Shown here piece after piece: positions 53,464 to 62,194 of a stretch of DNA of 64,000 nucleotides (its first letter is position 1; the number at the start of each line of letters is the position of its first letter). A model generated the notes under the pieces. It was not told the origin of the DNA and made no database searches. It saw only the letters and a program-made list of their open reading frames with translations. The DNA is taken from assembly GCA_964593795.1 (NCBI GenBank), contig CAZQJC010000328.1, positions 1 through 64,000 of the forward strand, read 5' to 3'. Source of the stretch: JAHFDS01 sp964593795. Lineage in GTDB: Bacteria; Myxococcota_A; Polyangia; JAHFDS01. The translations under genes and the position numbers were made by a program.

Positions 53464-56400
53464 CTATCGGGCGCTCCGCGGCTCGAGCCGCACTCCGCGC
53501 GAGAGCAGCGCGTCCACCTCGAGCAGGAACCTTCGGAAGGCCGGGTAGTCGGCGACCGGGACGCGCTCGCGCCGGACCTCGAGCGAGGTCTCGAGGATCG
53601 CGCGCTCGCCATCGCGCCGAACGGCGAGGCGCGCCTCGCCGAAGCGCGGATCGGCGACGGTGCCCCCCTCCGGGAGGGCGGCCACCGCGAACCCCGGCGG
53701 CGGCACCACCACGAGCTCGTCCTCCCAGCGCCACGGATACCCGAGGACGAGGTCGTGCGCGCGGGTCGACAGGCGTGCGTAGGCGCGCGCGAGCTCGCTG
53801 TCGCGGAGCCCCGGTTGCACGACGAGCGCCCTGCCCTCGGCCCGCGCGGCCCGCGCGACCTCGACCACCGCGGTGGCCACAGGCGCCTCCTCGCGCGCCC
53901 CGGAGATCGCAACCTCGAGGACGCGCGCCCCGGGGTGCATCCCCGCCCACCACTCCTGGTAACGCTCGCGGCGGCTCTGCTCGTTCTCGTAGCGCTCGCG
54001 CCACTCCGACGCGGACTCGCCGCGGACGACGATGCGCTCGCGCACGCGGCCGGCCCCGCCCGGCAGGACCTCCAGCGTGGCGTGCCGGTCGAAGCGGTTC
54101 CGCGCGGCGGCCTGCACGGGCGTCGTCACCAGGCGCGCGCCGGCCGGATCCATCACGAGCGCCATCGCCCCCTGATCCATCGCCGGCAGCTCGCCGAGCC
54201 CGGCGAACTCGGCGGTCCCGTCGATCCAGAGGTCGTGGCGCGGGACGTACACGATCGCGTGGTCGAACGCGGCCAGCGACGCCGGCGCCGGCTCGAGCAT
54301 GCCCAGGCGCCGCGTCCGCAGGAGGACGAGGTGCGCGGGGATCCCCGCCTCGCGGAGCATGACCACGAGCAGCGACGCCTTGTCCTTGCAGTCACCGAAC
54401 TTGCGCTGGAAGACCTGCGTCGCCTTGTAGGGCTTGTAGCCGTGGATGCCGAACTCGAGGCCCACGTAGCGCGTGCGCCTGCCGACCCACGCCTGCAGCG
54501 CGCGGATGCGATCGAGCTCGCCGTCCGCGCCGCGGATGGCCTCACGCACGGCGCGCCGGAGATCCCCGTCGGCGACGAGCTGCGGCTCGAGGAGCCCCTT
54601 GTACACCTGGCCCACCGCCGCCCACGACGGCACCGTGGAGACGTGGACGTAGGGTGCCACCTCGACGAAGCCCGGCATGCCCGGCTCGAGCGGCACCGCG
54701 GGCACGTCGCGCGCCACCATGCGGAGCACGCGGCGATCGCCGACGGCCTCGTCGCGCCGCTCGACCGTCACGCGGCCGCGCCCCGTCACCTCGCGCGACG
54801 GCTGGTTGGCGAACACGGGCTTGCCGGCGGGCGACTCGACGAGGTACTCGCTCTCGAGGCGCGGGATCTCCTCGGCCAGGAACGCGACGTCGCCGAACGC
54901 GCCGCCGAGCTGGTTCTCGCTCGCGACGTCCGACAGGACGTACTGTACCTCGATGACGTCGCCGGGCTCGACGCCCGAGAACACCACGATCTCGGCGCGC
55001 GCGTCGTAGTAGCGGCCGGCCCACGGCTCGGAGAGGCTGCGCTCGTCGCGGTCGGTGGCCTCGGAGACGCTGCCGTCCGTGCGGTGGATGCGCGCGACGC
55101 GCACGTCGACGACCTGCTCCGACGGCGCGTAGCGGATGCCGTAGCGCAGCTCGCTCGCCGCGCGGCGGAGGTCGTTGATGCGCACGAGGCGCTGGCCGAA
55201 CACGTCGGAGAGGCCGTTTCGGTGCACGCGCACGGCGCGCAGGTCGTAGAGCACCACGGCGGGCTCGTGGCCGAGGCGCGCCAGGGCCGCGCCGCGCCGC
55301 GCGGCCGCGACCAGCGCCTTGCCGTCGCGCCCGTAGCGCCTCGGTAGATCGTCGGCGTCGTCGGCCTGCAGCTCGCCGAGCAGCGTGCGCAGCTCCGGGC
55401 TCTGCGGCTTTCGCGCCAGGGCCTCGCGGATCCAGCGCACCGCGTCGGCGCCCCGCCCGAGATCCGCGAACAGCCGGCCGAGCCGCTCAGGCGCGCGCGC
55501 GTCCTCGGGCAGCTCGCGCGCGACCGCCTCGTAGCGGACGATCGCCTCGTCCCGCCGGCCCGACGCCGCGACCTGCTCGGCCGCCTCGAGCCGCGCCGAC
55601 ACGAGATCGGGGCGCAGGGCCGCCAGCCGGTCGAGGAGGTCCACGGCGCGCGCGGCCTCGCCGCGGGTGCGCAGGAGGCGCGCGAGCGTCCGCACGACCT
55701 CCGAGTCACCCGGCGCGATCTTCAGCGCCGCGCTCGCGAGCTCGAGCGCGGCGTCGTTGCGCCCGAGCCGCTCGAGCAAGCGGATCCGCGCCGCCGCCAG
55801 ACGCATCTGCCTGTCCGCATGGGTTGCGACCGCGAGCGCGGCGGCCGCCCGCACCGGCGCGCCGAGCTCGGCCAGGAGCTCCGCGTGCGAGATCGCGATC
55901 GCCGACTCCTCGGGCCAGCGCGCCTGCGCCAGGGCGAGGAGCGCGAGGCCTCGCTCGGCCCGGCGCGCCCGGACCTCGAGCGGCGCGAGGCGCAGGGCGG
56001 CCGTGGCGGCGTGGCGGCGCGTGTCGGCCGTGGCCGCGAGGTCCACCACCGCCTCCAGCTCGGCGCGCTTGGCGGCCGGCTCGGCGAGCAGCTCCGCGCG
56101 GGCCAGGCTCGCGCGGGGCCCCCGGACGCCCTCGAGCCGTGAGAGCGCAGCCCCGAGCGCCTCCTCGCCGCCGCGCCGCACCTCGAGGAGCGCGCGCACC
56201 ACCGGATCCTGCACGCTCTCCTCGAGCCGCGAGACCGACACCTTGCGTGGCGCCGCACGCGCAGCCCGGGCGCGCGCGCAGGTCGCGTCGGCCGGCAAGA
56301 CGAGCGGTGCGCCGTCCGGCGTCGATAGGCGCAGGTACGCCGCTGCGCCGCCGCGGGCCCGCAGCACCAGCCGATGTGTGCCACGCGGCAGGTCGAGCCC

Positions 56401-57009
56401 GACCGCGTCCTGATCCGGTGCGACCGCGCGCTCGACACCCCCCGCGAGCACCTCGGCGCCGTCCACGAGCAGGCCGTACCGGGACGCCGTGCCCACGCGC
56501 AGCGCCACCTTGCGGCGCGCCCCGAGCTCGACGCACACCTGGATCGCGACGTCGCCGTCGGGCGGCGCGGAGGCGCGGCTCGCGGGCACCACGAGGCCGT
56601 CGGTGGCGCTCGGCGGCAGGACCCGCCACGCGGATCCCGGCGGTGGAAGCGGCGCCTCCGCCGCGACCGGCGCGACCGCGACGCCCGCGAGGAAGCCCGC
56701 GTCACGCGCGATCCGGCGCGCGTCGTCGGCGCGGCCCAGGCGCCCCTCCTGATCGGCCGCGAGCGCCGCGAAGATCGGCGCCACCAGCGCGAGCGGGCGG
56801 GCGCGCCTGGCCGCCTCGAGCACGGGCGCGGGCGCCTCGTCCTCCGCCAGCGCCCCGAGCCTCAGCGCGGCTCGCACCTGCCAGGCGAGCTCCGCGCCGG
56901 GCTGGGCCAGCGCCCTCGCCAGCTCCGACAGCGACGCGACCTCGGGATCCACACGCGGCGCGCCCACCTGGGTGGCGGCCACCGCGGCCGCGAGGACGGG
57001 CGCTAGCAT
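53464..57009 (-). CDS. Large exported DUF3857 / transglutaminase-like protein with TPR repeats
   Basis: An 1181-residue protein with a signal-like start (LAPVLAAAVAATQVGAP). TPR-type helices fill about 280-560 (NDAALELASAALKIAPGDSEVVRTLARLL). A DUF3857 domain follows (about 610-790, SLSEPWAGRYYDARAEIVVFSG, GDVIEVQYVL). The transglutaminase domain (about 830-930) has the catalytic set intact: Cys in FGDCKDKASLLVVML, His in AAFDHAIVYVP, Asp in LWIDGTAEF. A beta-rich C-terminus follows. Bacterial proteins of this layout are periplasmic and often linked to gliding or cell envelope, but the substrate is unknown. ATG 57009. It is the first of two genes; the second encodes a dead paralogue. Confidence 0.82.
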   Translation of the reverse strand: MLAPVLAAAVAATQVGAPRVDPEVASLSELARALAQPGAELAWQVRAALRLGALAEDEAPAPVLEAARRARPLALVAPIFAALAADQEGRLGRADDARRIARDAGFLAGVAVAPVAAEAPLPPPGSAWRVLPPSATDGLVVPASRASAPPDGDVAIQVCVELGARRKVALRVGTASRYGLLVDGAEVLAGGVERAVAPDQDAVGLDLPRGTHRLVLRARGGAAAYLRLSTPDGAPLVLPADATCARARAARAAPRKVSVSRLEESVQDPVVRALLEVRRGGEEALGAALSRLEGVRGPRASLARAELLAEPAAKRAELEAVVDLAATADTRRHAATAALRLAPLEVRARRAERGLALLALAQARWPEESAIAISHAELLAELGAPVRAAAALAVATHADRQMRLAAARIRLLERLGRNDAALELASAALKIAPGDSEVVRTLARLLRTRGEAARAVDLLDRLAALRPDLVSARLEAAEQVAASGRRDEAIVRYEAVARELPEDARAPERLGRLFADLGRGADAVRWIREALARKPQSPELRTLLGELQADDADDLPRRYGRDGKALVAAARRGAALARLGHEPAVVLYDLRAVRVHRNGLSDVFGQRLVRINDLRRAASELRYGIRYAPSEQVVDVRVARIHRTDGSVSEATDRDERSLSEPWAGRYYDARAEIVVFSGVEPGDVIEVQYVLSDVASENQLGGAFGDVAFLAEEIPRLESEYLVESPAGKPVFANQPSREVTGRGRVTVERRDEAVGDRRVLRMVARDVPAVPLEPGMPGFVEVAPYVHVSTVPSWAAVGQVYKGLLEPQLVADGDLRRAVREAIRGADGELDRIRALQAWVGRRTRYVGLEFGIHGYKPYKATQVFQRKFGDCKDKASLLVVMLREAGIPAHLVLLRTRRLGMLEPAPASLAAFDHAIVYVPRHDLWIDGTAEFAGLGELPAMDQGAMALVMDPAGARLVTTPVQAAARNRFDRHATLEVLPGGAGRVRERIVVRGESASEWRERYENEQSRRERYQEWWAGMHPGARVLEVAISGAREEAPVATAVVEVARAARAEGRALVVQPGLRDSELARAYARLSTRAHDLVLGYPWRWEDELVVVPPPGFAVAALPEGGTVADPRFGEARLAVRRDGERAILETSLEVRRERVPVADYPAFRRFLLEVDALLSRGVRLEPRSAR

Positions 57010-57107
57010 GCGGGCATCTTACCCGGCCCCGGCTCTCGCCAGAGGTCCGCGACGGTTCGTGCGCAAGCTCGCTTGGCGAGCCGCCCCGGCCCGCCTACCA
57101 TCCCTTG

Positions 57108-58430
57108 ATGCGCCGCGTCCTCGCCATCGGCTGTGTCCTCGCCGCGCTTGCCCCGACCCCGGCAGACGCGCACGGCGGCCTCCCGATCGCGCGCGAGCTG
57201 GTCTGGCGCGGCGATGTCGTCTACGTCCCGACGCGCTACTGGGGCGTGTTCTTCGGGCGCGTCGGCGGCCCCTTCAAGTGGATCTGCGAGGAGGCCATCA
57301 ACTCGTACCAGCAGCGCCTGCTCACGCTCACGGGGGACGGGACGTTCTACTCGACGGACCGCGTCGGCCTCACGGTCTCGCGCGACGACGGCTGCACCTG
57401 GGAGCCGGTGACGGGCGCGATCGCCGGGCTCAACGTCGGGCGCATCCTGCCCGCCCCCGACAAGCCTGCGCGCCTGTGGGCCGCGGCGTCGGCGGTGGGC
57501 TCGGGCGCGGACGCGCAGAACGCCGCCGGCATGTACCGCACCGACGATCGCGGCCGCACGTTCGTGCCGGCACTGCCGCTCGAGGGGCGCGTCGTCACCG
57601 GCGCCGCGATCTCCGACGACGGCGCGACGCTGGTGGCCGCCGCGCGCCTTCGCGCCGCGCCCTTCGATCCCCGCGTGTACACGTCCAGGGACGGGGGCGC
57701 GACGTGGACCGACGTGGCGGTCACCTACGTCTTCGACGGCACGGCCGCGGCCGGGCTGCAGCCCCTCGCGATCGATCCGCGCGACGGCGGATCGGTGTAC
57801 TTCGCGCTCGACGGCGGGCCGGACCAGCTCCTCCTGCGCTCGACGGACGGCGGCGCGACGATCACCGAGGTGCTCCGCCTGCCCATGACGATCGAGGCGG
57901 TCGCGGTCGACAAGGCCAGGGACCAGCTCCTCGTCGCGAGCTCGGCAGGCCTCTACGTCGGCCAGGGCGCGGCCGCACCGGTGAAGTCGCCGTCGATCTC
58001 TCGCGCGCAGTGCGCCTCTGTGCGGCCCGAGGCGACGTACGTGTGCGCGTGGAACTGGGAGCCGGACAACAAGGCCGTCGCGCGCTCGACCGACGGCGGC
58101 CAGAGCTTCGACAAGGTGTTCCAGTACGCCGACACGCTCGCGCCGTACGAGTGCCCGGCCGAGACACCGGTGGGCCGCACCTGCCCGATGATCTGGCTCG
58201 GGTACGCCGACCAGCTCGGCATCGACCTCAGCATGCGGGGCGACGGCGGCGCGGGGGCACCCGCCGACGGAGGCGCTGGATCGCCGGGGGGCGCAGGCAG
58301 TGGCGGAACCGCGGGAGCCGCCGGTGCCGCGAAGTCGAGCGGCTGCGCCGGCGCTCCGGTGGCCGCGCGCGGTGGTGCCCTCGTCGTCGGCGCGATCCTG
58401 CTCGCGCTGCGCGCCCGCCGCCGCCGGTGA
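57108..58430 (+). CDS. Secreted sialidase-repeat (BNR) propeller protein with MYXO-CTERM-like tail
   Basis: A 440-residue exported protein (signal VLAIGCVLAALAPTPADAH). It carries Asp-box repeats typical of BNR/sortilin propellers (SRDDGCTW, TDDRGRTF, SRDGGATW, STDGGATI, STDGGQSF). No sialidase catalytic residues could be placed. A Gly/Ala linker leads to the tail GCAGAPVAARGG, a hydrophobic stretch (ALVVGAILLAL) and RARRRR, matching MYXO-CTERM surface sorting. The ATG at 57108 fits the signal peptide. The stop overlaps the GTG of the next gene. The 98-bp divergent gap to 57009 should hold both promoters, though none is clear. Confidence 0.8.
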   Translation: MRRVLAIGCVLAALAPTPADAHGGLPIARELVWRGDVVYVPTRYWGVFFGRVGGPFKWICEEAINSYQQRLLTLTGDGTFYSTDRVGLTVSRDDGCTWEPVTGAIAGLNVGRILPAPDKPARLWAAASAVGSGADAQNAAGMYRTDDRGRTFVPALPLEGRVVTGAAISDDGATLVAAARLRAAPFDPRVYTSRDGGATWTDVAVTYVFDGTAAAGLQPLAIDPRDGGSVYFALDGGPDQLLLRSTDGGATITEVLRLPMTIEAVAVDKARDQLLVASSAGLYVGQGAAAPVKSPSISRAQCASVRPEATYVCAWNWEPDNKAVARSTDGGQSFDKVFQYADTLAPYECPAETPVGRTCPMIWLGYADQLGIDLSMRGDGGAGAPADGGAGSPGGAGSGGTAGAAGAAKSSGCAGAPVAARGGALVVGAILLALRARRRR

Positions 58431-59932
58431 CCCGACGCGCCTGGGCCATCGCGCTCGGCCTCGCGGCCGCCGCCCTCGTGCCCGTGTGGGCGGGGCGCCT
58501 CCTGCCGCTCCTCGACGCGCCCACGCACCTCGGCGCGGCCTCCATCTGGCAGCACCTCGGCGACGCGCGCTACGGCCTCGACCGCTTCTACGCCCAGAAC
58601 ACGCCGCTGTCGCCCTATAGCCTCCACTACCACCTCCTGCACCTGCTGGCGTTCCCCTTCGGCCTAGAGGCCGCGAACAAGATATTCGTCTCCGCGTATC
58701 TATTGGCCGTCCCCGCGGGCGCCTTCGCGCTCCTGCGCGCGACCGGCCGCGACCCGCGCCTGGCCCTCTTCGCGTTCCCGCTCGCGTGGAACGTCAATCT
58801 CCTCATGGGGTTCTTCTCGAACCTCCTCGGCAACGCGCTCCTCCTGCCCGCCCTCGCGCTGCTGTGCCGCGCGCTCGACCGGCCGAGCCGCGCCCGACTC
58901 GGCTGGCTCGGCGCGTCGGGCGTCGTGCTCTACCTCGCGCACCCGCTACCCTGGATCGCCCTCGGCCTCGGCGGCCTGCCGCTCGTGCTCGGCCGCGGCC
59001 TCCGCGGGCTGCGCGCGGGCGCGCTCGCCTACGCCGCGCTCGCGCCGTCCGCCGCGCTCGCCGTGTGGCAGACGTGGTTCCACCGCCCGGCCGGCGTCGC
59101 GGCCGTGGTCGGCGGTGGCCTCGAGGCGCGATGGAAGCCCGCGCGGATCCTCCTTCGCGAGATCCCCACCTGGACCATGGACTGGTGGCCCGGTCACCTC
59201 GACGAGGCGATGGCCGGCGCGCTCCTCCTGTGCGCGCTCGGGCTCGTGGCGCTCGACCTCGCGCGACGCGCGGGCGAAGCCGCCGAGGACCCTCGGCCCG
59301 CCCCGCGGGGCCTGCTCTGCACCGCGCTCGTCTGCTTCGGGCTCTACTTCGCGCTGCCGGTCGAGATGTTCAAGCCCGCCTACTGGTGGCTCATCGGCGC
59401 GCGGCTCCTGCCGCTCGCGCTCCTGTTCCTCGCGCTCGCGCCGCGGCGCACGCTCGGACCGCGGGCCACGCTCGTCCTCGCGCCGGTCCTGGCCATCGCC
59501 GTGCTGCTGCCCGGCGTGATGACCGCGCGCACGCTCGCCTTCAACGCGCGCGCGGCGGGCCTGCCGCGCATCGCCCAGCAGATACCACTCGGGATGCCGT
59601 GCCTGACGCTCGTGATGTCGCCCCGCGAGGACCCCGCGTTCACGCAGCCGCTCTACCGCGCGTTCCACTCGTACGTGCTGCTCTGGCGCGGCGGCGCGTC
59701 GCCCTACGAGTGGCCGATCGGCTTCCCGTTCCGCTACCTGAGACCGCTGCCGGCCCCGCCGTGGTACGCGCCCGAGTCGTACGCCTACGCCGCGCACGGC
59801 CGCCACTGGCCCTACGTGCTCACGTGGCACGACGCGCAGAACCGCGTCGGCGCCGACCCGCAGATGCAGCTCGTGGCCGAGGACGCCGGCTTCCGCCTGT
59901 TCCGCAACACCGCCTACGAGGCAGGACCGTGA
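58427..59932 (+). CDS. Polytopic membrane protein, possibly a GT-C-type transferase
   Basis: A 501-residue protein with about 11-12 hydrophobic helices. After the first helix comes an extracytoplasmic loop with a conserved-looking Asp/His pair (LLDAPTHLGAASIWQHL). This resembles the acidic first loop of GT-C glycosyltransferases, but I cannot confirm the family. The last 130 residues form a soluble C-terminal domain (SPREDPAFTQPLYRAF, HWPYVLTWHDAQNRV). The GTG start overlaps the upstream stop, and the stop overlaps the next start, giving a coupled operon 57108-60393. The function is unknown; cell-surface glycan or lipid modification is a guess. Confidence 0.6.
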   Translation: MTRRAWAIALGLAAAALVPVWAGRLLPLLDAPTHLGAASIWQHLGDARYGLDRFYAQNTPLSPYSLHYHLLHLLAFPFGLEAANKIFVSAYLLAVPAGAFALLRATGRDPRLALFAFPLAWNVNLLMGFFSNLLGNALLLPALALLCRALDRPSRARLGWLGASGVVLYLAHPLPWIALGLGGLPLVLGRGLRGLRAGALAYAALAPSAALAVWQTWFHRPAGVAAVVGGGLEARWKPARILLREIPTWTMDWWPGHLDEAMAGALLLCALGLVALDLARRAGEAAEDPRPAPRGLLCTALVCFGLYFALPVEMFKPAYWWLIGARLLPLALLFLALAPRRTLGPRATLVLAPVLAIAVLLPGVMTARTLAFNARAAGLPRIAQQIPLGMPCLTLVMSPREDPAFTQPLYRAFHSYVLLWRGGASPYEWPIGFPFRYLRPLPAPPWYAPESYAYAAHGRHWPYVLTWHDAQNRVGADPQMQLVAEDAGFRLFRNTAYEAGP

Positions 59933-60393
59933 TCGACGACGACGACTCGCCGCCGCGGCCCCGCAAGGGTCCCTCCGTCATCGACCGCACCCTCGCGGGC
60001 ACGGTGCGCGTGCTGCGCCTCGTGACCGCGCTGGCGATGATCGGGATGATCGTCTGGATCGCGCGCACACCCGGGCCGCGCGCGCGCGTCGCCGACTTCC
60101 TCGATCAGGCCGGGCGCGCCATCGACGAGCCCATCAGCGAGACCGTGCAGCTCCTCGGGGGCCCCGCCGACGCCGTCGCGCGCGCGCACGAGGGCGACCT
60201 GGCCGCCGGGTGCGCGCTCGCGGTCGCGCGCCTCTACGGCGCTCGCTGCGGTCGTCCCCCGCCGAAGCGCCTCGCCGTTCGGTATGCCGCCGACGTCGCG
60301 GCGTGCACCCGCACGTGGAGCCCAACGGAGGTGGCCTGCTGGGCCGAGGGGGACTGCCCCGCGTTCCCGAAGCCCGCCGACTGCGGCCCGTAG
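59929..60393 (+). CDS. Small membrane protein of unknown function
   Basis: A 154-residue protein. A charged N-terminus (DDDDSPPRPRKG) leads to one TM helix (about 28-47, LVTALAMIGMIVWIA). A roughly 100-residue extracytoplasmic domain follows with six Cys residues (GCALAVARLYGARCG, VAACTRTW, VACWAEGDCPAFPKPADC) that probably form disulphides. No family recognised. The GTG start overlaps the preceding stop (GTGA), and an SD-like GGAG follows its own stop, leading into the next small reading frame. Confidence 0.6.
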   Translation: MIDDDDSPPRPRKGPSVIDRTLAGTVRVLRLVTALAMIGMIVWIARTPGPRARVADFLDQAGRAIDEPISETVQLLGGPADAVARAHEGDLAAGCALAVARLYGARCGRPPPKRLAVRYAADVAACTRTWSPTEVACWAEGDCPAFPKPADCGP

Positions 60394-60402
60394 GAGAGTT
60401 GA

Positions 60403-60675
60403 AGCCACAACAGCCGGTTCAAGGATCACCTGCGCAAGCTGGTCGCGGAGGGCGCGAGCGAGTCGGATCGCTGGCAGGCCATCTACCAGGCCGAGAGCGA
60501 CTACAAGGAGGCCCTGTTCAAGCTCACCGGGCTCGACGCAGAGACCCTCGACGGCATCCTGGCCGGCGACCTCGCGAAGTCCGGCGCGCCTGCGAACGCG
60601 ACGTATCCAGATCAGGTGGAGCCGCGCCCCTACGTGAACCAGGATCGCCCGCGGCCCGCCGGTCCCGGCCGCTGA
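60403..60675 (+). pseudogene. Small conserved-looking ORF lacking a start codon in frame
   Basis: From 60403 an open frame of 90 codons reads SHNSRFKDHLRKLVAE, then DRWQAIYQAESDYKEALFKL and LAKSGAPANATYPDQ. It ends at TGA 60673-60675. The composition and helical pattern look protein-like. There is no in-frame ATG, GTG or TTG. Directly before it is TTG at 60399 behind GGAG, but one extra base (TTGAAGC in place of TTGAGC) puts it out of frame. A one-base error or mutation at 60402 would restore MSHNSRF. Function unknown. Confidence 0.5.
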
Positions 60676-60742
60676 CGCGCGCCGGGCGACGCTGTCCGCT
60701 CCGACGCTGGCGACGCCGCGCAGCAGGCGCTAGTCTCCCCGC

Positions 60743-61318
60743 ATGCCCGACCCGATCGCACGGCTCGTGCGCTGGCGCGAGGAGGCCCGCGCCGCGGGCA
60801 TGAAGGACCCGGAGGCGATGGCGCTCGCGACGGCGACGCCGGACGGCGTGCCTTCCGTGCGAATCGTGCTCTGCCGCGGCGAGGACGCGCGCGGCCTGTG
60901 GTTCTTCACGAACTACCAGAGCCGCAAGGGCGCCGATCTCGCGGGCAACCCCCGCGCCGCGGTGTGCTTCCACTTCCCCGACCAGGAGCGGCAGGTGCGC
61001 GTCGAGGGCGAGGTGGAGATCCTCGGCGAGGCCGACTCCGACGCCTACTTCGCCACGCGCCCGCGCGGCTCGCAGCTCGGCGCGTGGGCGTCGCCGCAGA
61101 GCCGGCCCATCGCATCACTCGACGAGGTGCACGCCGTCGTGGATTCGGTCACGCACCGCTTCGAGGGCAAGGACGTGCCGCGACCGCCGTTCTGGGGCGG
61201 CTACCGCCTGGTGGCGCGCGCGATCGAGTTCTGGCAGGGGCGCCCGAGCCGGCTGCACGAGCGCGAGCGCTGGGAACGGGACGGCGACGGCTGGCGCATG
61301 ACGCGGCTCGCGCCCTGA
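60743..61318 (+). CDS. pdxH: Pyridoxamine 5'-phosphate oxidase
   Basis: A 191-residue FMN enzyme that oxidises pyridoxine or pyridoxamine 5'-phosphate to pyridoxal 5'-phosphate, the last step of vitamin B6 cofactor synthesis and salvage. Seen: VPSVRIVLCRG and GLWFFTNYQSRKG (FMN contacts), QVRVEGEVEILG, ATRPRGSQLGAWASPQS, PPFWGGYRLV and the C-terminal EFWQGRPSRLHERERW with active-site Arg/His. Length and order match the family. ATG at 60743. The stop overlaps the ATG of the AgmX-like gene (TGATG). Probably a housekeeping gene with no link to the preceding operon. Confidence 0.96.
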   Translation: MPDPIARLVRWREEARAAGMKDPEAMALATATPDGVPSVRIVLCRGEDARGLWFFTNYQSRKGADLAGNPRAAVCFHFPDQERQVRVEGEVEILGEADSDAYFATRPRGSQLGAWASPQSRPIASLDEVHAVVDSVTHRFEGKDVPRPPFWGGYRLVARAIEFWQGRPSRLHERERWERDGDGWRMTRLAP

Positions 61319-61953
61319 TGCTGCGCGCGCTGCTCGGCCTCCTCCTCGGCGCGGCCCTCTCCGTGGGCGCGAGCTACCTGTTCCTGCGCCGGAACGACAG
61401 CTGCCTCGATCGCTGCGGCACGGGCACCGTGTGCGCGGCCGGCAAGTGCATCGTCGCGCCCGCCGTCGAGGCCGGCGACGACGAGGGCGACGGCCCCGGC
61501 AAGAAGCGCAAGCGCCGCCGGCCAGCCGGCAGCACGAGCACGGCCGCGGACAGCGGGGGCCGCGCGGCCCCCGAGGCCACGCTCAAGCCGGGCGACGAGA
61601 AGATGGTCACCAAGGGCGACGCGCTCGGCCGCCCGCAGAAGCTCGACTTCGGCAGCGGCGGCGACGAGCGCGAGGTCAGCGAAGCCGACCTCGACAACGC
61701 CTGGCGCAGCGCCCAGCCGCGCGTCCTCGACTGCATCGCCGAGGCGCGCGGAGAGCTGCCGCTCGATCGCGGCAAGGTCGTGGTGGGCCTGCACATCGAG
61801 GCGAGTGGCACCGTCGATCGGGTGCGCGTCGAGGCCCCCGCGGTCCTGCAGGCGCACGGCCTCTACGCCTGCGTGCGCCGCGTCGCGATGTCCACGCGCT
61901 TCCCGCGCGGCGGCACCTCGAACGTCGTCACCTTCCCCTTCGAGCTCCGGTAG
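61318..61953 (+). CDS. AgmX/PglI C-terminal-domain protein with N-terminal anchor
   Basis: A 211-residue protein. An N-terminal hydrophobic helix (LLGLLLGAALSVGASYLF) is followed by a short Cys-rich stretch (CLDRCGTGTVCAAGKC). A basic and acidic linker (KKRKRRRPAGS) comes next. The C-terminal domain (about 120-211) is of the AgmX/PglI type seen in Myxococcus gliding proteins (LDNAWRSAQPRVLDCIAEAR, VVVGLHIEASGTVDRVRV, GLYACVRRVAMSTRFP, VVTFPFEL). Such domains also resemble TonB C-termini and often act in envelope-spanning complexes. The start ATG overlaps pdxH stop. Role here unknown. Confidence 0.78.
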   Translation: MLRALLGLLLGAALSVGASYLFLRRNDSCLDRCGTGTVCAAGKCIVAPAVEAGDDEGDGPGKKRKRRRPAGSTSTAADSGGRAAPEATLKPGDEKMVTKGDALGRPQKLDFGSGGDEREVSEADLDNAWRSAQPRVLDCIAEARGELPLDRGKVVVGLHIEASGTVDRVRVEAPAVLQAHGLYACVRRVAMSTRFPRGGTSNVVTFPFELR

Positions 61954-62194
61954 CCTTGCCTCGCCCCTAAGCTGTTCAGCGCAGAGCATGGCGAGCGAAG
62001 AAAGGGACGCGAAGCGCGCGCGAGAGGCGAGCGACGCGAGCCGCAAGGGCGTCCCTCGCGCAGCGAGCGAAGACGCAAGCATGTTGGGGGGCCCGACGCG
62101 GTCGCGCCGAAGGCGCGCAACGCAGCACTGGCCGCGGCGGGGGAAGGGCAGCGTGCCCTTCCTGGTGGTCGCCTTCCCAGGCGACCACACGCAA
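61954..62194. repeat. Repeat-rich gap between convergent genes
   Basis: A 241-bp non-coding gap. It contains CGCAAGGGCGTCCCTCGCG and repeated GCGAGCGAAG units (61992-62000, 62064-62072). The block CATGTTGG...GGGCCCGACGCGG (62080-62102) is shared in part with 24610-24753. The 24 bp at 62099-62122 recur in reverse complement at 39577-39600. A GC-rich inverted repeat, GGTGGTCGCC...GGCGACCAC, lies at 62164-62188 and could terminate transcription from both sides. No gene is supported. Confidence 0.6.

Noticed and set aside
49628..54004. A 1458-codon extension of the Tat-signal subunit on the minus strand
   Set aside because: The twin-arginine signal marks the true start at 50134. The rest is an Arg-rich shadow of the transglutaminase-like genes.
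51913..55347. Long plus-strand open frame opposite the transglutaminase-like genes
   Set aside because: Shadow of two genes with clear domain structure; no motif of its own.
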